Of a stretch of DNA of 64,000 nucleotides, positions 9,695 through 18,547 are shown piece after piece (the stretch's first letter is position 1; each line of letters starts with the position of its first letter). The notes under the pieces are model-generated. The model was not told the DNA's origin. It ran no database searches and was given only the letters and a program-made list of their open reading frames with translations. The stretch is from the IMG/VR virus record IMGVR_UViG_3300034198_012786, positions 62,001 through 126,000 of that record, one strand, 5' to 3'. The DNA comes from a virus. A program made the translations under genes and the position numbers.

Positions 9695-10861
9695 ATGAGT
9701 TATGATTTTGCCACATTAAAACAGTGTCCCCACTATATAGTTGATGAACTGAAAACTCTGGATACGGATTCTTCGAACTTCGTGGACCCTAGTCGGGAAG
9801 TCGCGAGTGACAAAATAGTAGTTAAAATAGACGATTTAGAAATTCCGAAACAGGGACTATATAGTTTCGCTGAAGTAAATTTCTCTAAACCCGCCCCGTA
9901 CCGGATAGAATATAATAAATCCGATATGATGATGATTAAAATAGGTAACGGGACGACCCGAACGATAAAATTAAGTCCGGGGTTCGAAAGAACTTCGACA
10001 GAGGTTGCAAACGAGTTGCAACAATCCATACCCGAGCTAGACGTTCTAGTAGTAAATGACCACGTTGTTCTTCGGTCTACTAGCCGTGCTGCCGGGTTCG
10101 TTTTTTCTCTACCAGATCCACGGTGGTCTGACAAGGCTGGTACTCTTTTGTCTACTAAACGCATACTTGCGTTTTATGCATCGGTCGGAGTCGTACCGGG
10201 TAAATCTGGTATAGGCCAGGAGATTTATCCGTCTTGGGTTTTAACTAAAAATCAGAATTCATTTCTGCAAGAACTCATAATTCTGTTCTCAAAGCCTATT
10301 CGGAATTTTCTTCCGAATATCAAAATATCATACACGACGCTATCCCAATTTTGCGGTAGATGTAGCGGTACGAGACTAGAATACGATTACACGGTCTCTG
10401 GACGCACCTATGATGTAGTTCGGAATACAGATCTTCTTATTCAAGAGGCCGATAAATTCCTGTTTACCGAATTGGGTAGTCACTGGAAGTGGCCTTGGTT
10501 AGGTTCCAATATCTTGTCGAGGATAGGTTCAAAGGCGAACGTGAATGGCGGGGATTCAAGCGCCTCCATAACTCTAGATATAAATCAAGCATTCGCCACA
10601 TATCAAAATATCAAAGTTCAGCAGCTCAACAATTTCCCATTTCAAAGGGTGACGGATGCTGAAACACCCTCTGCGATTGTCGACTTATCTGCTTCTCCAT
10701 CCGAATCTGATCCTACTATATATTTAGCTAATGTTACCATAAAGAGCAGGTCTCAAGGTCCCATTGAGGTTACACGGATTGTCTCGATACCTGACCCGTT
10801 CACGTTAACGACGAATGGTGCGGCTTATATTCAAAACGCCCCGTACGGATTACGCGGATGA
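9695..10861 (+). CDS. Baseplate protein in the gp25 position (gp25-like C-terminal half?)
   Basis: 388 residues after a clear AGGAGG site. Residues about 75-150 carry a module also found in three later tail genes: a short beta strand, 'T-x-x-x-V-A-N-E-L' helix, then 'V-V-L-R-S-T-S-R-A-A-G'. The middle has a C-G-R-C-S-G-T motif (Cys220, Cys223). It is followed by LLIQEADKFLFTELGSH and WPWLGSNIL, which resembles the 'LxT..G.....P..GS.L' signature of T4 gp25/gpW baseplate wedge proteins. The next genes are J/gp6-like and gpI-like, the order expected after a gp25 homologue. The gp25 assignment is an inference from a short signature plus gene order. Confidence 0.55.
   Translation: MSYDFATLKQCPHYIVDELKTLDTDSSNFVDPSREVASDKIVVKIDDLEIPKQGLYSFAEVNFSKPAPYRIEYNKSDMMMIKIGNGTTRTIKLSPGFERTSTEVANELQQSIPELDVLVVNDHVVLRSTSRAAGFVFSLPDPRWSDKAGTLLSTKRILAFYASVGVVPGKSGIGQEIYPSWVLTKNQNSFLQELIILFSKPIRNFLPNIKISYTTLSQFCGRCSGTRLEYDYTVSGRTYDVVRNTDLLIQEADKFLFTELGSHWKWPWLGSNILSRIGSKANVNGGDSSASITLDINQAFATYQNIKVQQLNNFPFQRVTDAETPSAIVDLSASPSESDPTIYLANVTIKSRSQGPIEVTRIVSIPDPFTLTTNGAAYIQNAPYGLRG
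10297..10319 (+). other. 9-bp hairpin inside coding sequence
   Basis: TATTCGGAA (10297-10305) and its exact reverse complement (10311-10319) flank the loop TTTTC, within the 388-aa baseplate gene. It is one of several perfect short hairpins inside genes of this window. Confidence 0.5.
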
Positions 10862-10884
10862 ATGGTTAATTAAAAGGGGTAAGT

Positions 10885-13800
10885 ATGGCTACCGCACCTA
10901 AAATATTTTATCCAGGCAGCACGGTTGAGACTACGACTGCCCTAAATATTACTACAAACATCCCGAGTCTGGTTTTTTCCGGATTAGTCGACGATAGCAC
11001 CGTCGACATTCTGATAAATATTAATGATAGTGGATATGTAGCAGACCCTTCATTGGTATCTTTGAATCTGCCATATTTCACGATCCCTAATTCGTCTGCA
11101 AACCCAAATGGATTTAGGTTTAACTATAGTACTAACATCATAAAGCTCAAAGCCGTTGACATTAACGGTAGCCTTAGTGATGAAAGTGTCATAGTAGTCG
11201 ACGTAAAGTCTGACTCTGCCATTGGCACTGTCTATGCTCCTCCCTCTGGGACGAATCTCCAGAGGTCAGCCAACTCGGTCGTCATCGAGTGGTCAGGTCA
11301 ATTCGTTTCTAGCGCTTCAGGATTTAATATATATGCTTCAAGTGGTCCGGGTGGTGCCGGAAGTGGGTACTTGCGCGTTAACGCTCAGATGATCCCGATC
11401 GATAATCCTACGACCACCGACATTATCGAATTAGACAGCCAATCGGTCAGCTATGACTTTAGTCTTACTTCGACACGTAGCCAGAATTTACAGGTAGTCC
11501 TAAATACAGTTGATTCAGTAAACAATGATACTAATGAGTTAGTTAGGAATGTATACCCACTAATATATAGCCCTAATTACAAAGTAGATATAAAGTTCAG
11601 TCGAACTAGCCCTACATCCAGATACAGATTCGTTCATAATCGTAATGCCACCCAGTTGAACGGCATCTTAAACAGTGATACGTTCGCTCTAATCCCGAAC
11701 GATCAGCCTTTATATTACGTAGTGACTGCTTGCTATTTCAATAAGCAAAGCGGGACATTCATCGAGTCCCGTTACTCTCAAGAAATGCCTGGTTCGCCAC
11801 TTCCGATAACTCAGGATATCAAAGGTCTCAAGATACGAGATCAATCTCAAGTGGCGCGTGATTACATTCAAGTAGTGCAGCAGGTGGCTCCAGAGCTGTC
11901 TCTGATTCCCGGATCCACAATTCGTGAAGTTCACGTCGAGCCATTTTCAAACGAAATCCAAAAGACTTATTTCTTGCTTGACTTCGTACATCGAGCGAAG
12001 TCCTTTCCTGCATTGTTAGCTATAGACGATCCTACTTTATCGGGCACCAGCATCCCCGTTTCCGACTCAGCGTATAAGATAAATTTACGTACTGCTTTAG
12101 CCACGAATGATGATGTTACTGTCCAATCTCTCATAAATTCTGCTTTCGATAGTTTGGCAGCAAATTATGGCATCGTCCGTAAAGGTCCACAGCGGAGTGT
12201 GATTGAACAGATATTTTATACAACCACTGCTCCTGTAAGAACCCTATATGTAAATCAAAATGCTGTGGTTCGTTCTTCCACTACTCCGACTGCCCCGAGA
12301 TTTATTGCAAAAGGGCTTTATAGCATACCACCGCAGCCGGAAGCCGCTAGGTTTTATAACCCGACTAAGAAGCGCTACGAAGTCAAAGTCCAAATGTATG
12401 CGGACACCCCTGGGCTTGCCGGGAACGTTCCAGCGAACACCCTGGATATAGTAGAAAGTGGAGCCAATGGATTTCTTACGATAAATGAATCTGCAGCTAT
12501 CGGTGGGTCTGATAATCAGTCGAATTTAGACTTAGCGACTTCCGCCATGCAGTCGCTGGTAGGTGTTGATAGCGGGACTCGTTACGGGATCGAAAAAATA
12601 GTTTCTTCTGTTCCAGGTGTCTTAAGCTATTATGTGGTTGATGCAGGCAATCAGTATATGATGCGTGATTATGACCCGATAAGGCGTAAACATACGGGCG
12701 GCAAAGTCGACATTTACATCAAGGGCACTATTGAACGCACCGTAGTCGAAACGTTTGCTTTTGAATTCGACGTTGTGTCGGGCATGCGGTTTCAGGTCAT
12801 TGATCCGACAAATCTGATATTCGTGGCCTTGGATAGTCGTCTAACGCCAAATAATCCGATAGCTGAAATGCTATACAACCCGAGTCGTGATCAAGGATTA
12901 CGCAACTATTCGACAATTCCGGTATCATCATATGATCTTTCAGGCGTCGTTTATGTCGATTACCGTACAATAAAATTGAACACTTCCATACCACAACCTG
13001 ATACTGCCTACGACGATTTCATTCAAGGTGATTATCGATTCCGCAGCAACAATAAGTTTACTCCGACCGTTCAGCCAATCGTCTCAGTTTCTAGCGTTGT
13101 AGGCCAGGTCAGTGGCGCTTTGGATAACACTTTCGGTTATACACTGTATAAATTACAAGATCCGCTCTACGAAGGCGAAAGCGTTCAGTCAACGGATTAT
13201 GTGAGCGTAAATCAATACCTCGGACAACCGAGTGGTGCTCCGATTCAGGTTAACGGTGAAACGCACGTTCTTATCGGAACCATAAACGAATCCTTAAACT
13301 CGGTAGGTATAAACCGTTACACTCTAAAAGTTTACTCTGAAGATAGAACTGTCCTCTATGCTGGTCCGGACGGAGTAAGTCCGGATTACTTAGTCATACC
13401 TGGAACGCAGACAAGCCCATTGTCGATTGTACGGACCGCACTAAGTTCGATACCTGATGGTTCGACAGTTTCAGTTGACTATGAACATGATGAAAACTTC
13501 GCAGTGACATATGTCGTGAATGACGTGCTACAGAGAGTCAATGACGAGATAGATGCAAAGCGTCACATAACAGCAGACATTTTGGTGAAGCAAGCGATCG
13601 AGAATCCTCTGTATATCGAGACTACTGTTGTGTTAAAGCCGAATTCCGTTCAATCGACAGTGGATATAAACCTTCGCACCTCATATTCAAATGCTATAAA
13701 TAATAAGAACGTTGGAGAGGACGTTCACGTTTCAGATGTGATAGCGTCTTTTGATAATACGGAAGGCGTCGACTATATAGTCACGCCCTTCAACCGAATG

Positions 13801-14319
13801 ACTCTTGCAAACGGATCATACAGGGCGAAAGACGAATTGGCTAGTGATTTCGTGTTTCTTCCTTCCATTAGCGCCGGAGTGAATGCGGTTTATCTGCTTA
13901 CTCAACCTCTGCCCTTCGCTACTAGTAATGGTGGTGGTCCGAACAACATTTTCCATTGCGTCTATAAAGATAGTCTGTCCATGACTAACGCTAGATCCAT
14001 AGAAGATGTGAGCTCTGGCTTAAATCAATCGTACATAATTGGTTCAGATGGCGCCATAATTCCCGGTTTCAGTGATGATGCGACGCTTTCGAAATCTTAT
14101 GACACAGCCATTGAGATATTAAATGCGAGAAAAAATTTGACGGCCAATCGAGTCTTAGTGTCTCTCGATTTCGGTCAATCGCCTCCAGATGTCCCGACAA
14201 ATCATTCATTCGCAGCTTCTTACATCGTTAGCGGTGACGTCAGCGCCAAAGATGTTTATGTAAGTAACCTAGAATATCTTACTTCGGGCGATCTGACCAT
14301 AACTTATAAAAAGGGATAG
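10885..14319 (+). CDS. Baseplate wedge protein, gp6 / baseplate-J-like
   Basis: 1144 residues. The N-terminal 300 residues are Ig/FN3-like beta regions (GFNIYASSGPGG is a typical strand-turn). The core, residues about 490-625, matches the pattern of baseplate J / T4 gp6 proteins: 'A-D-T-P-G-L-A-G-N-V-P', then 'E-S-A-A-I-G-G-S-D', then 'G-T-R-Y-G-I-E', then a 'V-P-G-V' strand. The C-terminal third carries a second conserved-looking block around NTEGVDYIVTP. gp6/J forms the ring that holds the baseplate wedges of contractile tails together. Cellular J proteins are usually much shorter, so this version carries large extra beta domains. It lies between the gp25-position gene and a gpI-like gene. 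Confidence 0.75.
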   Translation: MATAPKIFYPGSTVETTTALNITTNIPSLVFSGLVDDSTVDILININDSGYVADPSLVSLNLPYFTIPNSSANPNGFRFNYSTNIIKLKAVDINGSLSDESVIVVDVKSDSAIGTVYAPPSGTNLQRSANSVVIEWSGQFVSSASGFNIYASSGPGGAGSGYLRVNAQMIPIDNPTTTDIIELDSQSVSYDFSLTSTRSQNLQVVLNTVDSVNNDTNELVRNVYPLIYSPNYKVDIKFSRTSPTSRYRFVHNRNATQLNGILNSDTFALIPNDQPLYYVVTACYFNKQSGTFIESRYSQEMPGSPLPITQDIKGLKIRDQSQVARDYIQVVQQVAPELSLIPGSTIREVHVEPFSNEIQKTYFLLDFVHRAKSFPALLAIDDPTLSGTSIPVSDSAYKINLRTALATNDDVTVQSLINSAFDSLAANYGIVRKGPQRSVIEQIFYTTTAPVRTLYVNQNAVVRSSTTPTAPRFIAKGLYSIPPQPEAARFYNPTKKRYEVKVQMYADTPGLAGNVPANTLDIVESGANGFLTINESAAIGGSDNQSNLDLATSAMQSLVGVDSGTRYGIEKIVSSVPGVLSYYVVDAGNQYMMRDYDPIRRKHTGGKVDIYIKGTIERTVVETFAFEFDVVSGMRFQVIDPTNLIFVALDSRLTPNNPIAEMLYNPSRDQGLRNYSTIPVSSYDLSGVVYVDYRTIKLNTSIPQPDTAYDDFIQGDYRFRSNNKFTPTVQPIVSVSSVVGQVSGALDNTFGYTLYKLQDPLYEGESVQSTDYVSVNQYLGQPSGAPIQVNGETHVLIGTINESLNSVGINRYTLKVYSEDRTVLYAGPDGVSPDYLVIPGTQTSPLSIVRTALSSIPDGSTVSVDYEHDENFAVTYVVNDVLQRVNDEIDAKRHITADILVKQAIENPLYIETTVVLKPNSVQSTVDINLRTSYSNAINNKNVGEDVHVSDVIASFDNTEGVDYIVTPFNRMTLANGSYRAKDELASDFVFLPSISAGVNAVYLLTQPLPFATSNGGGPNNIFHCVYKDSLSMTNARSIEDVSSGLNQSYIIGSDGAIIPGFSDDATLSKSYDTAIEILNARKNLTANRVLVSLDFGQSPPDVPTNHSFAASYIVSGDVSAKDVYVSNLEYLTSGDLTITYKKG

Positions 14320-14321
14320 TT

Positions 14322-15137
14322 ATGGCGATCATAAAACAAAATGTTAACGCGTATGAGAGTGGGGAAGTCTACTTAGCCAGGCTTCAAAATGAAGTAAACC
14401 GCGAATTCGGCGTGTTGTTCACTTTATTGAGTTCGTACTGGAAATCAAACGTCGATGGACCTAACTACGCTCGAAACTTGAAAGCGATTTCTATTTGCTT
14501 AAGCCAGATAAAAATCGCTTTAGATGATGTGCTTGCCGATAATAAATTCTCGGCTACTCGCACTGAGTATTTATATCAAGTAGTCACAAATTTGCTTTTT
14601 CCTGAATCAGCACCTAATTTAGAGTCTACAGATGACGATTTCAGGTCCTTCCTGGTTTCGATAATTTCGGTTTATTTTAAAGGGAGCACACCCGAAGCGA
14701 TCCAAGAAGGAATCGAACTGCTGACGAGCGGAACGGTTCGTATTTCAGAAGACATTCAGTCTTTAAGCAAAAGTGCTTACGGTTATGACATCTCTAATGA
14801 GTTCACCTTTACAGTCGACATATACTTGAATGAAGAAAGCGGCGTGAATACTATTTTATCTGACCATAATATTCGAATCTTATTGTCGGTCATTAAGCCT
14901 GCTCATACTCTTTATCGATTAAAGTATATTCTTCGTGACGAATATGAAGGCAATAGAACGACCTTCGAAGTGGGGTCCCCATTTGAACCTAACAAAGTGC
15001 TAGATAAGCCTATAGTGTCTACAGACCAGTATAGATACGCGGATTTTAGGCGTTTTTCTTTGGGTGTTTTCGGAATCGATCCGTTTGGTGCAAAGCAAAA
15101 CCACGCGGTAGTAGATGAATTACACGTAGCACCATAG
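14322..15137 (+). CDS. Tail protein I / baseplate wedge tip-like protein
   Basis: 271 residues, starting two bases after the stop of the gp6-like gene. The sequence contains FLVSIISVYFKGSTPEAI, then VIKPAHTLYRLKYILRDEY. The 'I-x-P-A-H-T-x-Y-x-x-x-Y' block is characteristic of P2 gpI / Mu gp48-type tail proteins, which bridge baseplate and tail fibres. The gene order gp25-position, J/gp6, I fits myovirus baseplate operons. The following fibre-like gene also fits, because gpI-type proteins connect to fibres. The length is close to that of other gpI-like proteins. Call is by motif and order, not by database search. Confidence 0.65.
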   Translation: MAIIKQNVNAYESGEVYLARLQNEVNREFGVLFTLLSSYWKSNVDGPNYARNLKAISICLSQIKIALDDVLADNKFSATRTEYLYQVVTNLLFPESAPNLESTDDDFRSFLVSIISVYFKGSTPEAIQEGIELLTSGTVRISEDIQSLSKSAYGYDISNEFTFTVDIYLNEESGVNTILSDHNIRILLSVIKPAHTLYRLKYILRDEYEGNRTTFEVGSPFEPNKVLDKPIVSTDQYRYADFRRFSLGVFGIDPFGAKQNHAVVDELHVAP

Positions 15138-15152
15138 AAAAGCAGGTATAAT

Positions 15153-16037
15153 ATGTCTCACGAGTTATTCGCAAATAATGCTCAGACTTTCCTAAATAAA
15201 CTAAGCGGCATAACCGCGACAGATTCTAAAATTCGTGTGGCCGATGCCAGTCGCTTCCCTACATCTACTGGGCAATTTAGGATTAGGATCGACGACGAGT
15301 TACTACTCGTCGTCGATGTATCTGGTAATGTCTTTACTGTTTATCGAGGCATCGAAGGCACTTCACCGCAACCTCACAACTACGGTGCTCTTGTTACCCT
15401 GATAGTTACGGCTGGAAGCCTTGATAATATCCGTGGTGATACTGGTGCTCAGGGACCTATCGGACCAACAGGTTCCATAGGTTCCACTGGTTCAACGGGT
15501 CCAAAAGGACCTACAGGTTACTCAGGATTTGTAGGTCCTACTGGTCCGGCCGGGGCAGTAGGTTTAGTTGGACCTACCGGGTCTGCGGGATTAGTTGGAC
15601 CTACCGGGTCTGCGGGATTAGTTGGACCGACTGGCCCTTCATTCGGGAGTCGGTATTATGGATCCGTTTCGGGCAACACTTCTGTAAACTTGCTAGTTGA
15701 CCCCGATTTAGGGCTAGTCCCTGGCAACGTATATCCATTGCCTTACAATTCTTCTAGTAAGATACGGGCCGAGTTAGTGGCTAGAAACTTCGGGTCGACT
15801 ACATCGCTAGGATCTAAAGGGTTTACAATTGAATGCCTAGCATTCAATGATGGTGGCACTATTTTTATCGAAAGCGAAACAGTCACACCGTTTGGTTCGT
15901 TCTCAGGATATGTGACGGGACCCTCGTTCATTTCAGACGATTCGATTCCGGGTTTGTATATTCAAGCCTGGGGTACTACGGCCAGCGGCGTTTCTGGAAC
16001 GGACTGGTCGGCAGTGTTATATTCGGTCGAAGTCTGA
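15153..16037 (+). CDS. Collagen-like short tail fibre protein
   Basis: 294 residues. Residues about 20-90 form an N-terminal beta domain ('F-R-I-R-I-D-D-E', 'T-V-Y-R-G-I-E-G-T') also present in the 1563-aa gene downstream; it probably anchors the fibre. Residues about 95-168 are G-x-y collagen-like triplets rich in GPT and GST, expected to form a trimeric triple helix. Residues about 170-294 are a beta-rich globular head without a known enzyme motif. Phage collagen-like proteins are usually fibres or host-binding appendages. Two perfect hairpins (15288-15317, 15828-15848) and a 27-base tandem repeat lie within the gene. Confidence 0.75.
   Translation: MSHELFANNAQTFLNKLSGITATDSKIRVADASRFPTSTGQFRIRIDDELLLVVDVSGNVFTVYRGIEGTSPQPHNYGALVTLIVTAGSLDNIRGDTGAQGPIGPTGSIGSTGSTGPKGPTGYSGFVGPTGPAGAVGLVGPTGSAGLVGPTGSAGLVGPTGPSFGSRYYGSVSGNTSVNLLVDPDLGLVPGNVYPLPYNSSSKIRAELVARNFGSTTSLGSKGFTIECLAFNDGGTIFIESETVTPFGSFSGYVTGPSFISDDSIPGLYIQAWGTTASGVSGTDWSAVLYSVEV
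15288..15317 (+). other. Perfect 13-bp hairpin inside coding sequence
   Basis: ATCGACGACGAGT (15288-15300), loop TACT, then its exact reverse complement (15305-15317). It encodes part of the N-terminal anchor domain of the collagen-like fibre. It is the most stable of the short-loop hairpins found inside genes here. Confidence 0.7.
15564..15637 (+). repeat. 27-base tandem repeat encoding collagen-like triplets
   Basis: Two identical 27-base units (15564-15590 and 15591-15617, beginning TTAGTTGGACC) are followed by a partial third copy that diverges after 12 bases. Each unit encodes nine residues, LVGPTGSAG. Perfect identity at the DNA level implies recent slippage or expansion, so fibre length may vary between relatives. 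Confidence 0.85.
15828..15848 (+). other. 9-bp hairpin inside coding sequence
   Basis: ATTGAATGC (15828-15836), loop CTA, then its exact reverse complement (15840-15848), in the part encoding the globular head of the collagen-like fibre protein. Confidence 0.5.
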
Positions 16038-16108
16038 TTTCGTCTTAATCGAATTTTTAATGAGCCTGAGTAATTGACGAGACGGATCTCGTTTCACCCG
16101 GAGGGTCA
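16038..16108 (+). promoter_or_regulatory. Leader of the codon-biased 562-aa gene, with small hairpin
   Basis: A 71-base gap, longer than most in this operon. It is AT-rich at first (GAATTTTTAATGAG), followed by a 6-bp hairpin ACGAGA-CGGA-TCTCGT (16077-16092). A strong GGAGGG ribosome-binding site then precedes the ATG at 16109. The arrangement suggests a separately enhanced message for the next gene, but no promoter consensus is convincing. Confidence 0.35.
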
Positions 16109-17797
16109 ATGGCCACTTATAATAATCAGATATTAGTCTATGTGGATGGAAGAGTTCAGAAAATAAGCGCGGCCGACGACTTGACGATGGGCGGTACCCT
16201 CAAGGTCGGGGGTAACCTACAGGTTGCTGGCAGTTTAGTCGTTGGCGGCAGTGGCGTCGACTTGATGGTCGGCGATAAGTTCCTTGACATTAACGCCACG
16301 AACGTAAGCTCGAGCGCGTCGGCTGTCGGCTTTACCTTCAACATTAAGAAGGCCTCCGGCAAGTCGACGATGACAGCAGTTGCCTATCGTTCAAAGGCAA
16401 TGTCTTCCGGTCAGGCCCGCATTTACGTCAGCGGCAACGTTACTAGCGAGTTTGTTTCCGGCGCTTTAATTCAAGTATCAGGCGCGAACAAAATCGAGAA
16501 CAACGGTCTGTTCTCTGTTCAGAACACAGAGTATTCCGGCGGAAACACTGTACTTTATTTAGAAACGTCGGTTCCTGGGTATGCTCCGTTTATTAAGGAT
16601 GACGTCACATTTAGCGATCCACAGTATGACACGGTTACTGGAACCGTAGTTCAGATCGACCTCGGCGTTCTTGCGATGTCCGATGGTAGCTATATTAAAG
16701 ATTCGATGGGTACTTCGATTACCTTAGGTAAGATGGTTTCGGCTTTCTACGCCACTGCGAAGCTGAGCGATTTTAACGGAACCACGAACGGCACCGGTTA
16801 TACGGAGATTGGGACCGGCGGGAGTTCCGTTTATAGTATCATGGCCGGTTCTACTGCTGGAAGTATTCTTGCTCACGATCCCTTCTTCGAAGGGCTTCTG
16901 CGTCCTGCCGAACAGGGTAGCTCCACGAACGCGCTCAAGGAGTTAGTAGGAATCGCGACTATTTCGGGTCCCTCGGTTGGAGACACCTCTGGTTGGACCG
17001 GTGCCGGATTCGATCTTGCCTTCACGGCCACTGTTCCTGGTACTTTGGGTAGCAGTCTTTATTTCGGCGCCACCTCCGGAAATTACCAGAGCTCTTTCCT
17101 TCAGACTGATCAAGTAGGAAACAACTTTATCTTTAACTTCGTGACTGACGGTAACGGAACCCCGCTCATCGATCTTTATGATCAGATCGCTCAGTCTGGC
17201 GGAGAGCTTCCGTTCTTCGTATCGGCTACCGGACCTAGTTTTGCGTCCATTAGCCCGGTGACCGGTATCGGTCTTACTGCCACGATCGGAAATGCGGATG
17301 GTGAATGGTTCGTGTTCACCAATGACCTTACCGGAAGCGTCAATAATAACGACTGGATTGCTCTACGTAACATCGAGAGCGATATCCCGTACTACGATAT
17401 AAATAAGGGTTGGCAGGTTAAGGGCATTACGACTGAGGGCTTCTACCTAGGCGGTTCGACCGGTAGCGGTCCAATAGACCACTATAACGGCGGCTACGTT
17501 TACGACACCATCACCAGCTTCTTCGTGCCTTCTGGCTTCACTGGTGGCTCCGGTGATTCTTATACTGCTGGTGCTGTCGTTACTACCTCTGGCGTTGCTA
17601 CTGACGTCTTCTTCGGAGCCAGTGGCACCGCTGGATCGACCATCGGCACTCCCATTTATCTCTCCTCTACTCCTGGTAACGCCAGCATAACTCCTCCTGA
17701 GACTGGTCGAGTTTGGAGAATCGGAACTGCCGAGACCCGCAGTCAGAGCGATACTCGCTCGGTTCTATTCCGTCCGGTCTTTGTAACCGATCTGTAA
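16109..17797 (+). CDS. Probable abundant tail appendage/fibre protein
   Basis: 562 residues. The N-terminal 55 residues include a beta-helix-like repeat (GTLKVGGNLQVAGSLVVGG). The rest is Gly/Ser/Thr-rich beta structure. The C-terminal block has G-T-P-I-Y-L-S and 'P-P-E-T-G-R-V-W-R-I-G', a pattern I associate with phage appendage proteins. Compared with its neighbours the gene prefers C-ending codons (AAC, GGC, ACC, TTC), has a strong ribosome-binding site, its own leader and a strong 3' hairpin. These are signs of high expression, so it may be one of the most abundant virion proteins. The exact role is not recognised. Confidence 0.6.
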   Translation: MATYNNQILVYVDGRVQKISAADDLTMGGTLKVGGNLQVAGSLVVGGSGVDLMVGDKFLDINATNVSSSASAVGFTFNIKKASGKSTMTAVAYRSKAMSSGQARIYVSGNVTSEFVSGALIQVSGANKIENNGLFSVQNTEYSGGNTVLYLETSVPGYAPFIKDDVTFSDPQYDTVTGTVVQIDLGVLAMSDGSYIKDSMGTSITLGKMVSAFYATAKLSDFNGTTNGTGYTEIGTGGSSVYSIMAGSTAGSILAHDPFFEGLLRPAEQGSSTNALKELVGIATISGPSVGDTSGWTGAGFDLAFTATVPGTLGSSLYFGATSGNYQSSFLQTDQVGNNFIFNFVTDGNGTPLIDLYDQIAQSGGELPFFVSATGPSFASISPVTGIGLTATIGNADGEWFVFTNDLTGSVNNNDWIALRNIESDIPYYDINKGWQVKGITTEGFYLGGSTGSGPIDHYNGGYVYDTITSFFVPSGFTGGSGDSYTAGAVVTTSGVATDVFFGASGTAGSTIGTPIYLSSTPGNASITPPETGRVWRIGTAETRSQSDTRSVLFRPVFVTDL

Positions 17798-17808
17798 ACC
17801 TTAATTCT

Positions 17809-17844
17809 AACACAGCCAGAGAGAGCAATCTCTCTGGCTGTGTT
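17809..17844 (+). terminator. 16-bp hairpin with GCAA tetraloop after the 562-aa gene
   Basis: The 16-base arm AACACAGCCAGAGAGA (17809-17824) pairs perfectly with 17829-17844 across a GCAA loop, a stable GNRA tetraloop. It begins 11 bases after the stop codon. No clear T-tract follows (GTATATGGGG), so it may act as a 3' stability or processing hairpin, or as a weak terminator. Confidence 0.6.
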
Positions 17845-17859
17845 GTATATGGGGTGTAA

Positions 17860-18180
17860 ATGGGACCTGCTAAAGATAAAAAATTTGCTAAAGTCATGCA
17901 AATGGGCTTAGGCGAAGCAATACTGAGGCTTATGCAGATTGAACACCTTCGAACTAAAGGTATTGTCGCGGTTCCGGCGCAGGCTGCAGCTGAAAGAGAT
18001 CTAATAGTCGAAGCTCTAAATACTCAGCGTCTTGATTTAGGCTTTGACTGCGACAACGATGGTGTTCCCGACAGCGTCAAAATATTCGCAGCGTCTGCGA
18101 AGACTTCTTGCTGCAGACTCGCCCCGATCGACTCCACTAAACGCACGCGGTCATCTTCGCGTAGAACTACGGAGGAATAA
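17860..18180 (+). CDS. Small protein with calcium-binding-like DxDxDG loop
   Basis: 106 residues after a GGGGTG site. The N-terminal 55 residues are helical (LGEAILRLMQIEHLRTKG). They are followed by DLGFDCDNDGVPDSVKIF, which contains a D-x-D-x-D-G-x-x-D loop like those of EF-hand or thrombospondin type 3 calcium sites. The C-terminus is Ser/Arg/Thr-rich and looks disordered. The gene sits between the abundant fibre protein and a small membrane protein; its stop (TAA) directly precedes the next ATG. I do not recognise the family. Calcium binding is inferred from the loop alone. Confidence 0.55.
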   Translation: MGPAKDKKFAKVMQMGLGEAILRLMQIEHLRTKGIVAVPAQAAAERDLIVEALNTQRLDLGFDCDNDGVPDSVKIFAASAKTSCCRLAPIDSTKRTRSSSRRTTEE

Positions 18181-18468
18181 ATGTACATACTATTCGATCT
18201 TCTAGTGGCTTACGGCATTGCTTTTGGGCTAATGAACAAGATAGCGTTCCTACATAAAAAGCCGTTCTTTAAGGACCTTCTGAAGTGTTCTTACTGCACG
18301 GGGTTTCATGCTGGATACTTGACGTTCATAATAACTTTTCCGGTTCACTCTTATGGGTCCGTCTTATCAGGTCTTAGCGCCGCAGTCGCCATGGCGTTTG
18401 GTTCTTCGGCCTTTTGTTATATCGCAGATGTCGCTACTCAGTATTTAGAGCTAAACGTTAAGGAATAA
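18181..18468 (+). CDS. Small membrane protein with CxxCxGFHxG motif (DUF1360-like)
   Basis: 95 residues beginning immediately after the previous stop. Three hydrophobic segments are visible (residues about 3-22, 44-56 and 60-84). Between the first two lies LKCSYCTGFHAGY, which matches the 'C-x-x-C-x-G-[FW]-x-x-G' signature of small DUF1360-type membrane proteins that recur in phage and bacterial genomes. It is expected in the host inner membrane. Its presence among tail genes is unusual; a role in assembly at the membrane, lysis or superinfection control would be guesswork. A long palindrome follows the gene. Confidence 0.6.
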   Translation: MYILFDLLVAYGIAFGLMNKIAFLHKKPFFKDLLKCSYCTGFHAGYLTFIITFPVHSYGSVLSGLSAAVAMAFGSSAFCYIADVATQYLELNVKE

Positions 18469-18476
18469 CGGTTTTT

Positions 18477-18511
18477 CGATGGCCTATGAGCTCGGAGCTC
18501 ATAGGCCATCG
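18477..18511. terminator. 35-base near-perfect palindrome after the membrane protein gene
   Basis: 17-base arms (18477-18493 and 18495-18511; core GGCCTATGAGCTC) around a single central G. As RNA it would form a stem of about 15 bp with a tiny loop. As DNA it could also be a dimer-binding site. No T-tract follows on either side, so a factor-independent terminator is plausible but not certain. Confidence 0.55.
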
Positions 18512-18547
18512 GAATATTTGAAGCATTATTAGTAGGTAAAATATAAC

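Noticed and set aside
9733-10164. Open frame of 143 codons on the minus strand
   Set aside because: Fully inside the baseplate gene of the gp25 position. It has no start signal and an unnatural Arg/Ser-rich product.
15564-15637. Possible CRISPR-like repeats
   Set aside because: The units are directly adjacent without spacers and are in frame within collagen-like codons.
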